From assembly GCA_934899185.1 (NCBI GenBank), contig CAKXYI010000011.1:1-64000 (forward strand): DNA of 64,000 nt, read 5' to 3'. Each line of letters starts with the position of its first letter. The stretch's first letter is position 1. The translations under genes and the position numbers were made by a program. The notes under the pieces were generated by a model. The model saw nothing but the letters and a program-made list of their open reading frames with translations, did not search any database and was not told where the DNA came from. This stretch comes from an uncultured Lachnospiraceae bacterium (GTDB lineage: Bacteria; Bacillota; Clostridia; Lachnospirales; Lachnospiraceae). Shown piece after piece: positions 17,650 through 26,729 of the stretch.

Positions 17650-18906
17650 ATGAAGATAAAAGAAAATAAATTTACATGGGCAATGATCCTCTTTACCTTT
17701 GTACTTTTCTGGAATAATTTTGCGGGAACAACAAGCAATATCAATACGACTATGCTTGCTTTTAATTACCGGTATGGCTTTATTTCTCGTGGATTATTGG
17801 GGACGATCTATGGTGTTTTAAACCGGATCCTGCCTTGGAATTTATATACATTTGGCTGGGCAATGATCTTTTTCGAGGGATGTTTTTTGTTCTTTGTTGT
17901 ATTACTTTTCCTCTTTTGCATGAAGTGTTTGAGAATGAGCGATGAAAAGGTAAAACAGAGTGTCCAATATTTTATCATCTTATATTTTATTGCAGCGATT
18001 CCTATGTTTTCCAGTGAGTATAATCTGGGAAGATTGGACATGTATTGTCTCATGTGCAGTATGCTGTCTGTGCTTCTTATGGTCTATGGAAAGGCAGAAT
18101 GGCTGGCAGTTCCGCTTTCTGCCATTGGCGTGATGTTTCATCAGGGACATGTTTTCATGTATATGGGAATGGTGCTTGTGGTGCAGTTATATAAGGCACT
18201 GGATGCCGTCAGGGGGCAGGAAGATGTCAAGGCTATCTTTCAGAATAAGACCAGCCGGAAATATCTGGGGATGTTTTTGGCGACCATGCTTACGGTGTCT
18301 GCTTTATTTATTTGGTTTGAGGGATTTTCTCATATTGATGGAGAAAAATTCGCAGACCAGTTGATCGATACGGCATGCAATATGGGACCGGATGCGGACT
18401 ATCATATTGAAGTTGTGGATCATGAGATCCTTGGTGTAGACCTATCAGCCAAGGAGTGGGAGTATCACAAGCAGAATTTTGTGGAATTTCCATTATATTG
18501 TCTGTTTATGCTACCATATATTTTAATTGCTATACGCTTTGCGCGAGATCTGCTACGATTAGCGAAAACAAAGATTGACAAGTGGAAATATATCATCGTG
18601 CTTGCCGGAGCCTTGACAATCCTACCGGATATGATATTGAAAGTAGACTATGGACGTTGGATTTTTTGTATCATCAGTTATTATGCAGTCGTAGTATTGG
18701 CTCTGCTTGCAATGCAGGATATAGCTGTGAGCGAGGTGAGTCGGCTGACAGTAGAAAGGATACAAACAAAATGTTCCTATGCGGGACTACTTCTGGTGTA
18801 TCCACTCTTATTTCAGCCGCTCATGCATATCAGCATCTGTCCGCTGACAGAGCGGATCGTTAATATCCTGAACGTGCATCTGCATATATGGATCCCATGG
18901 CAATAG
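17650..18906 (+). CDS. family A polytopic membrane protein, copy 4
   Basis: This 418-residue paralogue has NYRYGFISRG, LGRLD, KAEW, FHQG, WFEGFSH, HEILGVD and LKVDYGRW. The C-terminal PxWDV is changed to PLMHI. AGAGGAG is about 11 bases before the ATG. It opens the second family A array, separated from copies 1-3 by a 5-kb block holding the minus-strand transferase, the flippase and two acyltransferases. Function unknown, as for copy 1. Confidence 0.7.
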   Translation: MKIKENKFTWAMILFTFVLFWNNFAGTTSNINTTMLAFNYRYGFISRGLLGTIYGVLNRILPWNLYTFGWAMIFFEGCFLFFVVLLFLFCMKCLRMSDEKVKQSVQYFIILYFIAAIPMFSSEYNLGRLDMYCLMCSMLSVLLMVYGKAEWLAVPLSAIGVMFHQGHVFMYMGMVLVVQLYKALDAVRGQEDVKAIFQNKTSRKYLGMFLATMLTVSALFIWFEGFSHIDGEKFADQLIDTACNMGPDADYHIEVVDHEILGVDLSAKEWEYHKQNFVEFPLYCLFMLPYILIAIRFARDLLRLAKTKIDKWKYIIVLAGALTILPDMILKVDYGRWIFCIISYYAVVVLALLAMQDIAVSEVSRLTVERIQTKCSYAGLLLVYPLLFQPLMHISICPLTERIVNILNVHLHIWIPWQ

Positions 18907-18935
18907 AAATAGGAAACGCAGGAGAAAAGAGGAAA

Positions 18936-20168
18936 ATGAACGAGAAACTTGTAAAAGCAAATTACAATATAAGACAGTTTATCATGATGCTGGCTTTTGT
19001 AGATCTGGCGACTTTTGTTACCAATTACAGAGGCTGGGTCAGGTCTTACAATACAACCATGCTCGCGCTGTCCTATGAATATGGATTTACATCCAGATCC
19101 TTGCTTGGAACCATCTACCATATCCTGAATGCGGTGATACCGGTAGATATGATGCAATATCAGAATGCCCTGGTATTTGCAAATGTGGTAACGGTCTTGT
19201 TTATCGCATTTCTTTTATATTTTTCATACCATGTCTTGAAGAAGAGTGATAGGGAAAATGAAGGGGTGACCAAAGCAGAGCAGTATATTCTTTTGACATT
19301 TCATATTGCTATGGTGGCGACTTTCACCTATGCCTACAATTTCCTGCGCGTAGATTTTTGCATGGTATGGATGATGTTATTGGGCTTTATGGCATTGATG
19401 AATGAAAAGACGGAATGGCTGTCGCTACCATTTGCGGCACTGGGCATCATGTTCCATCAGGGTTTTGTCCTCATGTATTTTAATGTGATCCTTGTGATCC
19501 AGTTTTATTATATGATGACACGGAAAAATAAGAAAAACACCATTCTGTTTTTCCTGACTTTTCTGATAGGATCCGGATTGTTTTTATGGTTTGAATTGTT
19601 CAGCCGTACCAATGGCAATGATATTTTTGAAACGGTATTGCGTGACGCGACCAATGTTTCCTATCAGGGTATTTATCATACGACCCTCTTGTATCATGAA
19701 GTCCTAGGTATTGATGTTTCCGGTGCGGAGACAGATTTTGTCTATATGAACCATGTGCAATTAGTCCTCTATTTATTGATATTGCTGCCATTGATCGTTG
19801 TTTTGGCAAGGGTTTTTGCAAGGATCATAAAGAAAGCGGACGACCTGTTTGCCAAGTTAAAGTATCTTGCGGTAGCCGTAGGCTCTCTGACTATTTTGCC
19901 GGATATGCTTTTGAAGGTAGATTATGGACGTTGGATCCTGGCAGTGGTCACCTATTATCTGCTGATTATTCTGGCAATGTTGATATTGCGGGATCCGCTT
20001 GTGACAGAAGAAACAAAAAGTGTCGTGGAAGGCGTGAAAAAACATCCGGCATGGCTGGTATATTTTACCCTGGTAGTATTGGCAGTTCCTTATATGGACG
20101 TAGATATAGATATGCTGGTCAAGGGTCTGCAGCGCTTTATGCAAAGTAAGGGCATATTATTCTACTAG
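18936..20168 (+). CDS. family A polytopic membrane protein, copy 5
   Basis: About 410 residues with a looser version of the family motifs: SYEYGFTSRS, FLRVD in place of FGRLD, KTEW, FHQG, WFELFSR, HEVLGID, LKVDYGRW and PYMDV. The FSH histidine is Arg here. The start at 18936 is preferred over 18888 because AGGAGAAAAGAGG precedes it, and because 18888 would overlap copy 4 by 19 bases. Changes at positions constant in copies 1-4 suggest functional drift. Confidence 0.7.
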   Translation: MNEKLVKANYNIRQFIMMLAFVDLATFVTNYRGWVRSYNTTMLALSYEYGFTSRSLLGTIYHILNAVIPVDMMQYQNALVFANVVTVLFIAFLLYFSYHVLKKSDRENEGVTKAEQYILLTFHIAMVATFTYAYNFLRVDFCMVWMMLLGFMALMNEKTEWLSLPFAALGIMFHQGFVLMYFNVILVIQFYYMMTRKNKKNTILFFLTFLIGSGLFLWFELFSRTNGNDIFETVLRDATNVSYQGIYHTTLLYHEVLGIDVSGAETDFVYMNHVQLVLYLLILLPLIVVLARVFARIIKKADDLFAKLKYLAVAVGSLTILPDMLLKVDYGRWILAVVTYYLLIILAMLILRDPLVTEETKSVVEGVKKHPAWLVYFTLVVLAVPYMDVDIDMLVKGLQRFMQSKGILFY

Positions 20169-20185
20169 AGGATGAGGTGATTGGG

Positions 20186-21172
20186 ATGAAAGATAAATTG
20201 CAAAAAAAAGATATTACCTTCCTGCTTGCTTTGGCAGGCTTTGGGGTCTTATGCGTCTTGCGCTACTACAACGAAAATATGATGCAGCATCTATGGGCGG
20301 TACCCCTGATGGGAAACCGGCGTATCATACAGGGGATGACGGTAGTTTTGTTCCTTATTCTGATTGGTACAGCCGCGCAGGCGCTATGCAAAGTCAGTGA
20401 AGAAAATAGAACAGCGATCTATTACATGGCGACACTGCTTGCGGTATTTTTTATGCCGATGTTTATCTGCGACAGTTATATGGGATCACCGGATCCGTAT
20501 GCGTGGAGTCTTGTGCTCTTATGTCTTGTGGCATTTATGAGGGGATGTGACGGTCTTGCTTTGCCGGGGATGTTGCTTGCTGTCTATGTCTGTCCGATGA
20601 TCGTATTCTCTGGCGGAGCAGTATTGTTCGCGGCAGTGCTGGCAAAGGGCTTGCGTGAGGACAACAAGAGAAATGTCGTGCAGGCGGCTGGTATGGTTGT
20701 TATGGCGCTGGTGGCATTTGTTCTGGCGAAGGGGACATATGGCTTTGCAGCAGATGTGCAGGGGCGCATTTCCGGAAAACGATTTCTGGTTATTGTTCTT
20801 TTATTCCTACCATATATTTATGCCATCCTCAAATTTTTTGTTTCTTTGATAAAAGAACAGACGGATGGAAAACGCAGACTGACATATCTTTTATGTGGTT
20901 TGGGTGCAGTTCCGGGCTTTTTGCTGTGGGCTTATTTGGGTGATTATTGCCGGGCAGTTATTTATGCTTTTATATATTATCTGTTGTTGCTTATGCTTTT
21001 GTATTGTCAGGATGCGGCATTTCAGATATCCTGGAACACATTTCGGTTATGGATCAAAGAGAAAGTGGTATTAGAACCGGTGATTGTTATTTATCCCTTG
21101 ATCATCCTGACATTCTGGATGGTATCAAATGACTTCATTGATGCAGAGTCGATCATAGAATTTACGAGGTAA
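20186..21172 (+). CDS. shortened, divergent family A membrane protein, copy 6
   Basis: About 328 residues, roughly 90 shorter than its neighbours. The order of helices and a C-terminal stretch (FLPYIYAILKFF, then DYCRA...YCQD) align by eye with copies 1-5. The SYKYGFISRG motif, the HQG helix motif, the FSH element and the HEILGxD loop are all missing. The reading frame is intact and the gene has a good GAGGTGA site 5 bases before ATG 20186, so it is translated as a smaller protein and is not an obvious pseudogene. Loss of the conserved loop suggests that a catalytic role, if there is one in the family, has been lost here. Confidence 0.6.
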   Translation: MKDKLQKKDITFLLALAGFGVLCVLRYYNENMMQHLWAVPLMGNRRIIQGMTVVLFLILIGTAAQALCKVSEENRTAIYYMATLLAVFFMPMFICDSYMGSPDPYAWSLVLLCLVAFMRGCDGLALPGMLLAVYVCPMIVFSGGAVLFAAVLAKGLREDNKRNVVQAAGMVVMALVAFVLAKGTYGFAADVQGRISGKRFLVIVLLFLPYIYAILKFFVSLIKEQTDGKRRLTYLLCGLGAVPGFLLWAYLGDYCRAVIYAFIYYLLLLMLLYCQDAAFQISWNTFRLWIKEKVVLEPVIVIYPLIILTFWMVSNDFIDAESIIEFTR

Positions 21173-21177
21173 AGAAA

Positions 21178-22494
21178 TTGAAAGAGTGGATCAAAGATTA
21201 TATCAGATCAATAGGGCTTGTGATAGGGTGTGCCATTGGGGCAATACTCTTGCTGACGCTTGCGTATATGATACCGCGCGACCTTTTTGTAAAGCACATA
21301 GAAGAATCGGAAAATCTCTTATATGCCCTATGTGATGATTACAATATCAACGCCAATATAGATGGATATGTGTATGACACCAAGACCAATATCATTACCT
21401 TAGAAGAGGTGATCGCGCCGAGAGAGCATACAGCGTTTCAGGATGCCTTGCTGGCACCGAGTTCCAATTACATCCGGGATTTCTTTGGAGATTGGGTCAA
21501 TACACTACAGACGGATGCGCATGCAAAAGCCTATAGTGAAGATAATAAACTGACTTATCCACGCTACTGGCATGGCTTTGTCCTCTTCCTAAAACCCATG
21601 TTTGTATTCTTTAACCTAAGTGAAATTTATCAGATCAATACATTGATCTTGTGCAGTTTGTGTTTTGCCACTCTGCTTTTGATCTATAAAAAAGAAAAAG
21701 CATATGTGGGACCGTTTCTTATCCTGTTGGCACTTTTTAATCCGCCGTATATTGCAAGATCATTCCAACTTTCAAGCGTTTTTTATGCAATGATTATTAC
21801 AAGTTTATTGGTACTTCGTTGGGATGATCGGAAGAAAAGAGAACATCTTTTCCTTTATGCTTTTGTGATCGATGGTATTATTCTGGCGTTTTTGGATTTC
21901 TTGACCTATCCGCCGGTGGCATTTGTTGTTCCGCTTTGTTTTGTCCTGGTATTTTCACAGCAGGATCTGTTACATAATCTGCTGGCGAGCATTCGCTATG
22001 GCGTAGCCTTTTTACTGGGATATGCTGGAATGTGGGTAAGCAAATGGGTTTTAGCTTCTTTATTTACCGATGAAAATGTGATCGCCGAGGGCATTGAAAG
22101 TGTCCTGCACCGAACAGGGAAAGGGGCGATGTCGGATGTCGACAGTGCATTTAACGTGGAGATCAGTCCGGCAGCGGCAATGCGTGAAAATCTGCATGCC
22201 TTTGGCACAAGACCGGTTAAGATCCTGATCTTTTTGATCTTATGTGCGGTGATCGTAGTGGTCATTCATATGATCCGGCATAAGGTTGGTTTGGGCAAAC
22301 GGGCAGTGGGAATGTTTGTGATCTTTGCCCTGCTGACAATCGTTCCGATCGTGTGGATCGTGGCATTGAATAACCATTGTTCCCTACATCCGCATCTGGA
22401 ATGGAGAGAATGGCTGGTAGCCGTGTTTGCTCCGTTGATGTGGCTGGCATGGCTTTGGGTGGATAAAAGAAAGAAAGCAGTGGAGTGCAGATAA
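21178..22494 (+). CDS. family B polytopic membrane protein, copy 1
   Basis: 438 residues from a TTG start with GAGGTAA about 6 bases upstream. One N-terminal helix is followed by an outer domain of about 120 residues (YDTKTNIITLEEVIAP, QDALLAPSS, YPRYWHG), then about nine membrane segments. Later motifs are FQLSSVFYAM, DFLTYPPVAF and LHPHLEWREW near the C-terminus. A large first outer loop and an RYWHG motif before helix 2 look GT-C-like, but I do not recognise a named family. The next gene is a full-length paralogue. Confidence 0.65.
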   Translation: MKEWIKDYIRSIGLVIGCAIGAILLLTLAYMIPRDLFVKHIEESENLLYALCDDYNINANIDGYVYDTKTNIITLEEVIAPREHTAFQDALLAPSSNYIRDFFGDWVNTLQTDAHAKAYSEDNKLTYPRYWHGFVLFLKPMFVFFNLSEIYQINTLILCSLCFATLLLIYKKEKAYVGPFLILLALFNPPYIARSFQLSSVFYAMIITSLLVLRWDDRKKREHLFLYAFVIDGIILAFLDFLTYPPVAFVVPLCFVLVFSQQDLLHNLLASIRYGVAFLLGYAGMWVSKWVLASLFTDENVIAEGIESVLHRTGKGAMSDVDSAFNVEISPAAAMRENLHAFGTRPVKILIFLILCAVIVVVIHMIRHKVGLGKRAVGMFVIFALLTIVPIVWIVALNNHCSLHPHLEWREWLVAVFAPLMWLAWLWVDKRKKAVECR

Positions 22495-22495
22495 G

Positions 22496-23788
22496 ATGAA
22501 AGTGAAACAAAACATCCAGATACTGATAAAAATGATAGGCATTGTGGTCGTGAGCAGTGTGGTACTGGTAGGGCTTCTGTGCCTGGTTTACAAATTGCCA
22601 AGAGATCGGATGATTTCGCATGTTGTTGAATCTGAAAATACGATCCGTCTGCAAAATGATGACTACAATATGAGTATTTCCAATTTTTATGATACTTATG
22701 ATACAGATACCAATATCATCATGTTGTTAGAGGTCATTGCACCGGATTTCAATGGCGCATTGCAGGATGCCTTGTTGTGTCCGTCAGGGGCATACTTGGA
22801 AAACCAGTGGGGAGATTGGGCGGATACTCTGATGAACTATGCAAATGATACGCAGGGAGATCTGTCCTATGTCAATTATGCAAGGTATTGGCATGGCTAT
22901 CTGATATTTTTAAAACCACTTCTTATGTTTATGAGTGTGCAGGATATCTATTATCTGCATGCCATGCTTATGGTGATCCTGACAGGTTGGATCTTCTGTC
23001 TGCTTTATAAAAGATTGGGAAAATACTGTATTGCGTATGCGGTGACCATCATTGCCATGAATCCGGTTGCGATTGCGCAGTCCTTTCAATTGTCCACGGT
23101 ATATTATGCCATGCAGTTGACACTCCTCTTGCTTTTGTACTGCAAGCAGGAAAAACGGATCCCATACATATTCTTGGTCGATGGTATGTTGGTGGCATTC
23201 TTTGACTTTTTGACATATCCGCTGGTTGCTTTTGCTATTCCGGTTCTGACCTATTATTTATTATATCGTGAGGACGGATTTTTACAGAATGTCAAGAAGA
23301 TCCTGGGAAAGGGAATTTCCTTTTTGATTGGCTATGCCGGTCTGTGGTTTATGAAATGGATCTGGGCAACTGCCTTTACCCATGAGAATATTTTAAGAGA
23401 CGGCTGGATCAATGTACTCAGAAGAACGGGAACGGGTGACAACTTTGGCGACAATCAGTATGGTATGGCAATCGGTCCCATGGCGGCACTCCGTATCAAT
23501 TTCCATGCTTTTGTCGGATGGTCCATGGTTCTGCTTGGCATAATCTTTTTGGTCGGTGTGATCTTTTATATGCTGTATAAAAAAGAAAAACCCGTCGTGC
23601 AAAAGACAAGCATCATGATTTCCTTTATCGTGGCATGCTCACCGATCCTTTGGTATGTGGTTGTCAATAATCATGCATCTTTGCATCCGCATCTGGAGTG
23701 GAGAGAATGGGTGGTCAGTGTGTTTGCTACTTGTGTTTTGGTCTTAAGTTTGCTGAAGGAGAAGACAGATGAAAGCGTATCGGTTTGA
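22496..23788 (+). CDS. family B polytopic membrane protein, copy 2
   Basis: This 430-residue paralogue of the preceding gene begins 1 base after it. The same landmarks recur: YDTDTNIIMLLEVIAP, LQDALLCPSG, YARYWHG, FQLSTVYYAM, DFLTYPLVAF and LHPHLEWREW. Identity is highest in the outer loop and at the C-terminal motif, so these are the probable functional sites. Its 3' end overlaps the MaoC-like gene by 20 bases, which ties the membrane genes to the acyl-carrier cassette by translational coupling. Confidence 0.65.
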   Translation: MKVKQNIQILIKMIGIVVVSSVVLVGLLCLVYKLPRDRMISHVVESENTIRLQNDDYNMSISNFYDTYDTDTNIIMLLEVIAPDFNGALQDALLCPSGAYLENQWGDWADTLMNYANDTQGDLSYVNYARYWHGYLIFLKPLLMFMSVQDIYYLHAMLMVILTGWIFCLLYKRLGKYCIAYAVTIIAMNPVAIAQSFQLSTVYYAMQLTLLLLLYCKQEKRIPYIFLVDGMLVAFFDFLTYPLVAFAIPVLTYYLLYREDGFLQNVKKILGKGISFLIGYAGLWFMKWIWATAFTHENILRDGWINVLRRTGTGDNFGDNQYGMAIGPMAALRINFHAFVGWSMVLLGIIFLVGVIFYMLYKKEKPVVQKTSIMISFIVACSPILWYVVVNNHASLHPHLEWREWVVSVFATCVLVLSLLKEKTDESVSV

Positions 23789-24185
23789 AGAAATAAGCAT
23801 AGGACTGAGTGAATCTTTTGAAGTTAAGATCACGCAGGAAATGATGGATAAGTTCCGGGAGATCTCCGGTGATGTCAATCCTTTGCACAATGATACAGAA
23901 TTTGCCAAAGCCAGAGGATATGAAGACCGTGTGGTTTATGGGATGTTGATCGCATCGCAGATATCTACGTTGGGAGGTGTCTACCTGCCGGGAAAGTATT
24001 GCCTGATCCATGGAGTGGAGATTGATTTTGCGCGTCCGGTCTATGTAGGTGATAGGCTGACCATTAGTGGTACAGTAAAGGAAATACACGAATCCGTCAG
24101 GCGTCTGACGATCAAGTTTGTGATAAAGAACCAAACAGGTAAGACAGTTTCAAAAGGCATTTTGAAAGCGGGGTGTATGGAGTAA
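23769..24185 (+). CDS. MaoC-like (R)-specific hydratase/dehydratase
   Basis: This 138-residue hotdog-fold protein should interconvert enoyl- and (R)-3-hydroxyacyl thioesters. The catalytic motif is intact: SGDVNPLHND supplies the Asp/His pair, followed by the usual GYEDRVVYGML segment. Length and motif match PhaJ/MaoC single-domain enzymes. GAAGGAG lies 7 bases before the ATG, inside the end of the preceding gene. The next two genes encode a ketoreductase-like SDR and an acyl carrier protein, so the substrate is probably an acyl-ACP of this cassette. A CoA thioester from the butyrate pathway is also possible. Confidence 0.88.
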   Translation: MKAYRFEEISIGLSESFEVKITQEMMDKFREISGDVNPLHNDTEFAKARGYEDRVVYGMLIASQISTLGGVYLPGKYCLIHGVEIDFARPVYVGDRLTISGTVKEIHESVRRLTIKFVIKNQTGKTVSKGILKAGCME

Positions 24186-24922
24186 TGAGCAGAGAGAAGA
24201 AGATCCTATTTGTCACAGGGGCATCGTCCGATCTCGGACAGGCATTGATCCTGCAAATCGCAGATCAGTATGACATGATCGTGGCACATTATGGACATAG
24301 TCGTGACGCGATCGATGCTCTTGCGCAAAAGTTTCCGGGGAAGATCCAAAAGGTCAAAGCAGATCTGGCAGATCCCCAAGAAGTGCAAGAGATGATCGAT
24401 GGGATGACGGAAAAACAGTGGCTGCCGGATCATATCGTGCATCTGGCTGCACCGAAAACCACGAACGAGAGATTTCATAAGATGGATCCGGTCAGATTAG
24501 ATCAGGCATATGAAGTTTCGGTCAGATCTATCTTTCACATCTTACAGAGTTTTATGCCACATATGAGTAAACAGAAGTATGGCAGGGTGGTATTGATGCT
24601 GACATCTTATTGTCTGGGCGTGCCGCCTAAGTATCAGAGCGCTTATGTGACATCCAAGTATGCCTTGCTGGGACTGATGAAAGCCCTGGCAACAGAATAT
24701 GATAGCAAGGGTATCACAGTCAATGGCATTTCTCCGGAGATGATTGATACCAAATTCCTCAGTGATCTTCCAGACTTGATCGTGGAGGAAAATGCAGCCA
24801 AAAGTCCATTGAAGCGCAACCTGCAAGTGGAGGATGTGGTTCCGATGATAGCCTATCTGTTATCAGATCAGGCAGAAGCAATTACCGGACAAAATATTGC
24901 CATTACCGGTGGCCTGAGATAA
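24185..24922 (+). CDS. short-chain dehydrogenase/reductase (FabG-like)
   Basis: About 245 residues. The NAD(P) loop is TGASSDLG, the catalytic Ser lies in LTSYCLG and the YxxxK motif is YVTSK; the C-terminus ends ITGQNIAITGGLR as in 3-oxoacyl-ACP reductases. Start: ATG 24185 overlaps the stop of the hydratase gene in TAATG and has GGAG 4 bases upstream; GTG 24173 is an alternative. It probably reduces a 3-ketoacyl group on the adjacent carrier protein, although a sugar or other substrate cannot be excluded. Confidence 0.87.
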   Translation: MSREKKILFVTGASSDLGQALILQIADQYDMIVAHYGHSRDAIDALAQKFPGKIQKVKADLADPQEVQEMIDGMTEKQWLPDHIVHLAAPKTTNERFHKMDPVRLDQAYEVSVRSIFHILQSFMPHMSKQKYGRVVLMLTSYCLGVPPKYQSAYVTSKYALLGLMKALATEYDSKGITVNGISPEMIDTKFLSDLPDLIVEENAAKSPLKRNLQVEDVVPMIAYLLSDQAEAITGQNIAITGGLR

Positions 24923-24941
24923 AGAAAAGGAGAATAGACAA

Positions 24942-25187
24942 ATGAGTAGAGAAGAAGTTTTTGAGAGATTACATGAGATTTTCTGGGATGTTTTTGATGA
25001 TGAAGATATCCGGCTGACCGACGCGACCACATCGGATGATATTGAAGATTGGGATTCGCTGGAGCACATCAATCTGGTGGTTGAGATTGAGAATCAGTTT
25101 GGCATGAAATTTACTATGGGAGAAGTACATGAAATGAAAAACGTTGGCGAGATGGTAGATATTATCCTCGAAAGAGCGACCAAGTAG
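24942..25187 (+). CDS. dedicated acyl carrier protein
   Basis: This small acidic four-helix protein (81 residues) has the phosphopantetheine site at Ser39 in DWDSLEHINLV. It is not part of a fab cluster, as the housekeeping acpP would be. It sits between an SDR and an MBOAT acyltransferase, so it most likely carries the acyl group destined for glycan modification, as DltC does in teichoic-acid alanylation. AAAGGAG lies 9 bases before the ATG. A phosphopantetheinyl transferase and an acyl-loading ligase are not in the window. The FkbH-type protein at 29.9 kb is a candidate loader. Confidence 0.92.
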   Translation: MSREEVFERLHEIFWDVFDDEDIRLTDATTSDDIEDWDSLEHINLVVEIENQFGMKFTMGEVHEMKNVGEMVDIILERATK

Positions 25188-25199
25188 GCTGGAAAGATC

Positions 25200-26720
25200 A
25201 TGGCAATCACGTCACTTAAATTTTTTGCATTTTTGACAGTCATATATTTGCTGTACTGTCTAATGCCGCGACAAAAACGTTGGCTTGTCTTACTTGTGGC
25301 GAGTCTATTCTTTTATGTGGTCTGTGGGTCTTTTCGCCTGTTTATCGTCACGCTTTTACAGATCCTTATAGCATATGGTGCAGCGATCTGGACGGATAAG
25401 CAACGGCAGGAGGACGTTTCCGCAAAGATAAATACAGCAGGGATCCTTACCTGTCTGGCAGTGATCTTTCAGATAGGCGCCTTGCTCTATTACAAAGAGA
25501 TGAACTTTTTTGTGACCAACGGTAATATCCTGCTTCATCTGCTGGGAAAGGGGAGTGCCTTGTCTCTTTGGCAGATAGTAGCACCACTGGGGATTTCTTA
25601 TTACACCTTAAGTTATATCGCATATATTTTGGATGTATATTGGGGCGTTGTCAGACCGCAGAGGAATTTTTTGAAGTTCTGTCTTTTCGGCATTTACTTT
25701 CCTATTATGGTTTCCGGCCCGATTACCCGCTATCAGGAGATAGAACAAGATCTCTATGCAGGAAACAGAGCAGATTATCAGGGAATTTGTTTTGGGCTGC
25801 AACGTATCCTGTGGGGACTTTTCAAGAAACTGGTGATCGCAGATCGTATGGCTCCGATCGTACAGGCAATCTGGTCAGGTGACTTTTATGGCGTCTGTGT
25901 GCTGATCGGGGTGCTTGGCTATGCATGGCAGTTATACATGGATTTTTCCGGCTGTATGGATGTTGTGTTGGGTGCTTCGGAATTATTTGGCATACGGCTT
26001 CCGGAGAATTTTAATACACCCTTATATGCAACTTCACTATCCGAATATTGGAGAAGATGGCATATTACCTTGGGAGCATGGGTAAAAGATTATGTCATGT
26101 ATCCCATCCTGAAGACAAAAGGCTTACAGAAGTTATCCAAGAAGTGGAAAAAAAAATATGGAAAGAAATGGGGAAAGAAACTGACCACATGGATCGGTCT
26201 GTTTTTTACCTGGCTGGTCGTAGGTTTGTGGCACGGCGGTGCGTGGACCTTTGTTTTTGGATCCGGTCTGTTCTTCTTTCTTATGATCGTGGGCGGACAG
26301 ATTTTAGAACCGCTTGGTAAATGGTGTATAGAAAAGATGCATATTCCGACGCAGAGTTTTGGATGGAGACTCTGGCAGCGGATCCGCACATTTGTATTAT
26401 TCTCTGCCAGTATATCGTTTAGTTGGTCTGCCAGTATGAAAGAAGGTTTTCATATGTGGGCGAGATGCTTAAGACCGACAAATCTTTCCTCTCTTTTGCC
26501 ATTGGCATCGCGCGCAGACTGGATCCTTCTCTTACTCGGATCTGTCATTGTATGGCTGATCTCTTATGGCAAGCAAAAAGAGGATGTTCGGGCATATGTG
26601 GCAAAGAAGGCATTACCGATCCGCTGGATGCTTTATCTCGTATTGTTATTTGCAGTCTTGATCTGTGGTGTTTACGGTCCGGGTTATGATGCATCATCCT
26701 TTATATATGGACAGTTCTAG
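25200..26720 (+). CDS. MBOAT-family membrane O-acyltransferase (AlgI/DltB-like)
   Basis: This 506-residue polytopic enzyme should carry acyl groups across the membrane to a glycan or a partner protein. The AlgI landmarks are clear: APLGISYYTLSYIAYILD, FPIMVSGPITRY, EYWRRWHITLGAW with His288, and the active-site histidine His345 in VVGLWHGGAW. The C-terminus ends within the last helices, as in DltB/AlgI. It lies 12 bases after the carrier-protein gene and 9 before an SGNH-like partner gene, the same partnership seen for DltB-DltC-DltD and for AlgI-AlgJ. The acyl group is inferred to come from the adjacent ACP. Confidence 0.92.
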   Translation: MAITSLKFFAFLTVIYLLYCLMPRQKRWLVLLVASLFFYVVCGSFRLFIVTLLQILIAYGAAIWTDKQRQEDVSAKINTAGILTCLAVIFQIGALLYYKEMNFFVTNGNILLHLLGKGSALSLWQIVAPLGISYYTLSYIAYILDVYWGVVRPQRNFLKFCLFGIYFPIMVSGPITRYQEIEQDLYAGNRADYQGICFGLQRILWGLFKKLVIADRMAPIVQAIWSGDFYGVCVLIGVLGYAWQLYMDFSGCMDVVLGASELFGIRLPENFNTPLYATSLSEYWRRWHITLGAWVKDYVMYPILKTKGLQKLSKKWKKKYGKKWGKKLTTWIGLFFTWLVVGLWHGGAWTFVFGSGLFFFLMIVGGQILEPLGKWCIEKMHIPTQSFGWRLWQRIRTFVLFSASISFSWSASMKEGFHMWARCLRPTNLSSLLPLASRADWILLLLGSVIVWLISYGKQKEDVRAYVAKKALPIRWMLYLVLLFAVLICGVYGPGYDASSFIYGQF

Positions 26721-26729
26721 GAGTACATA

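Noticed and set aside
20177..21172. Copy 6 of family A as a sequencing-error frameshift or pseudogene
   Set aside because: A single continuous frame with a good ribosome site, and helices preserved on both sides of the missing region; an in-frame loss fits better.
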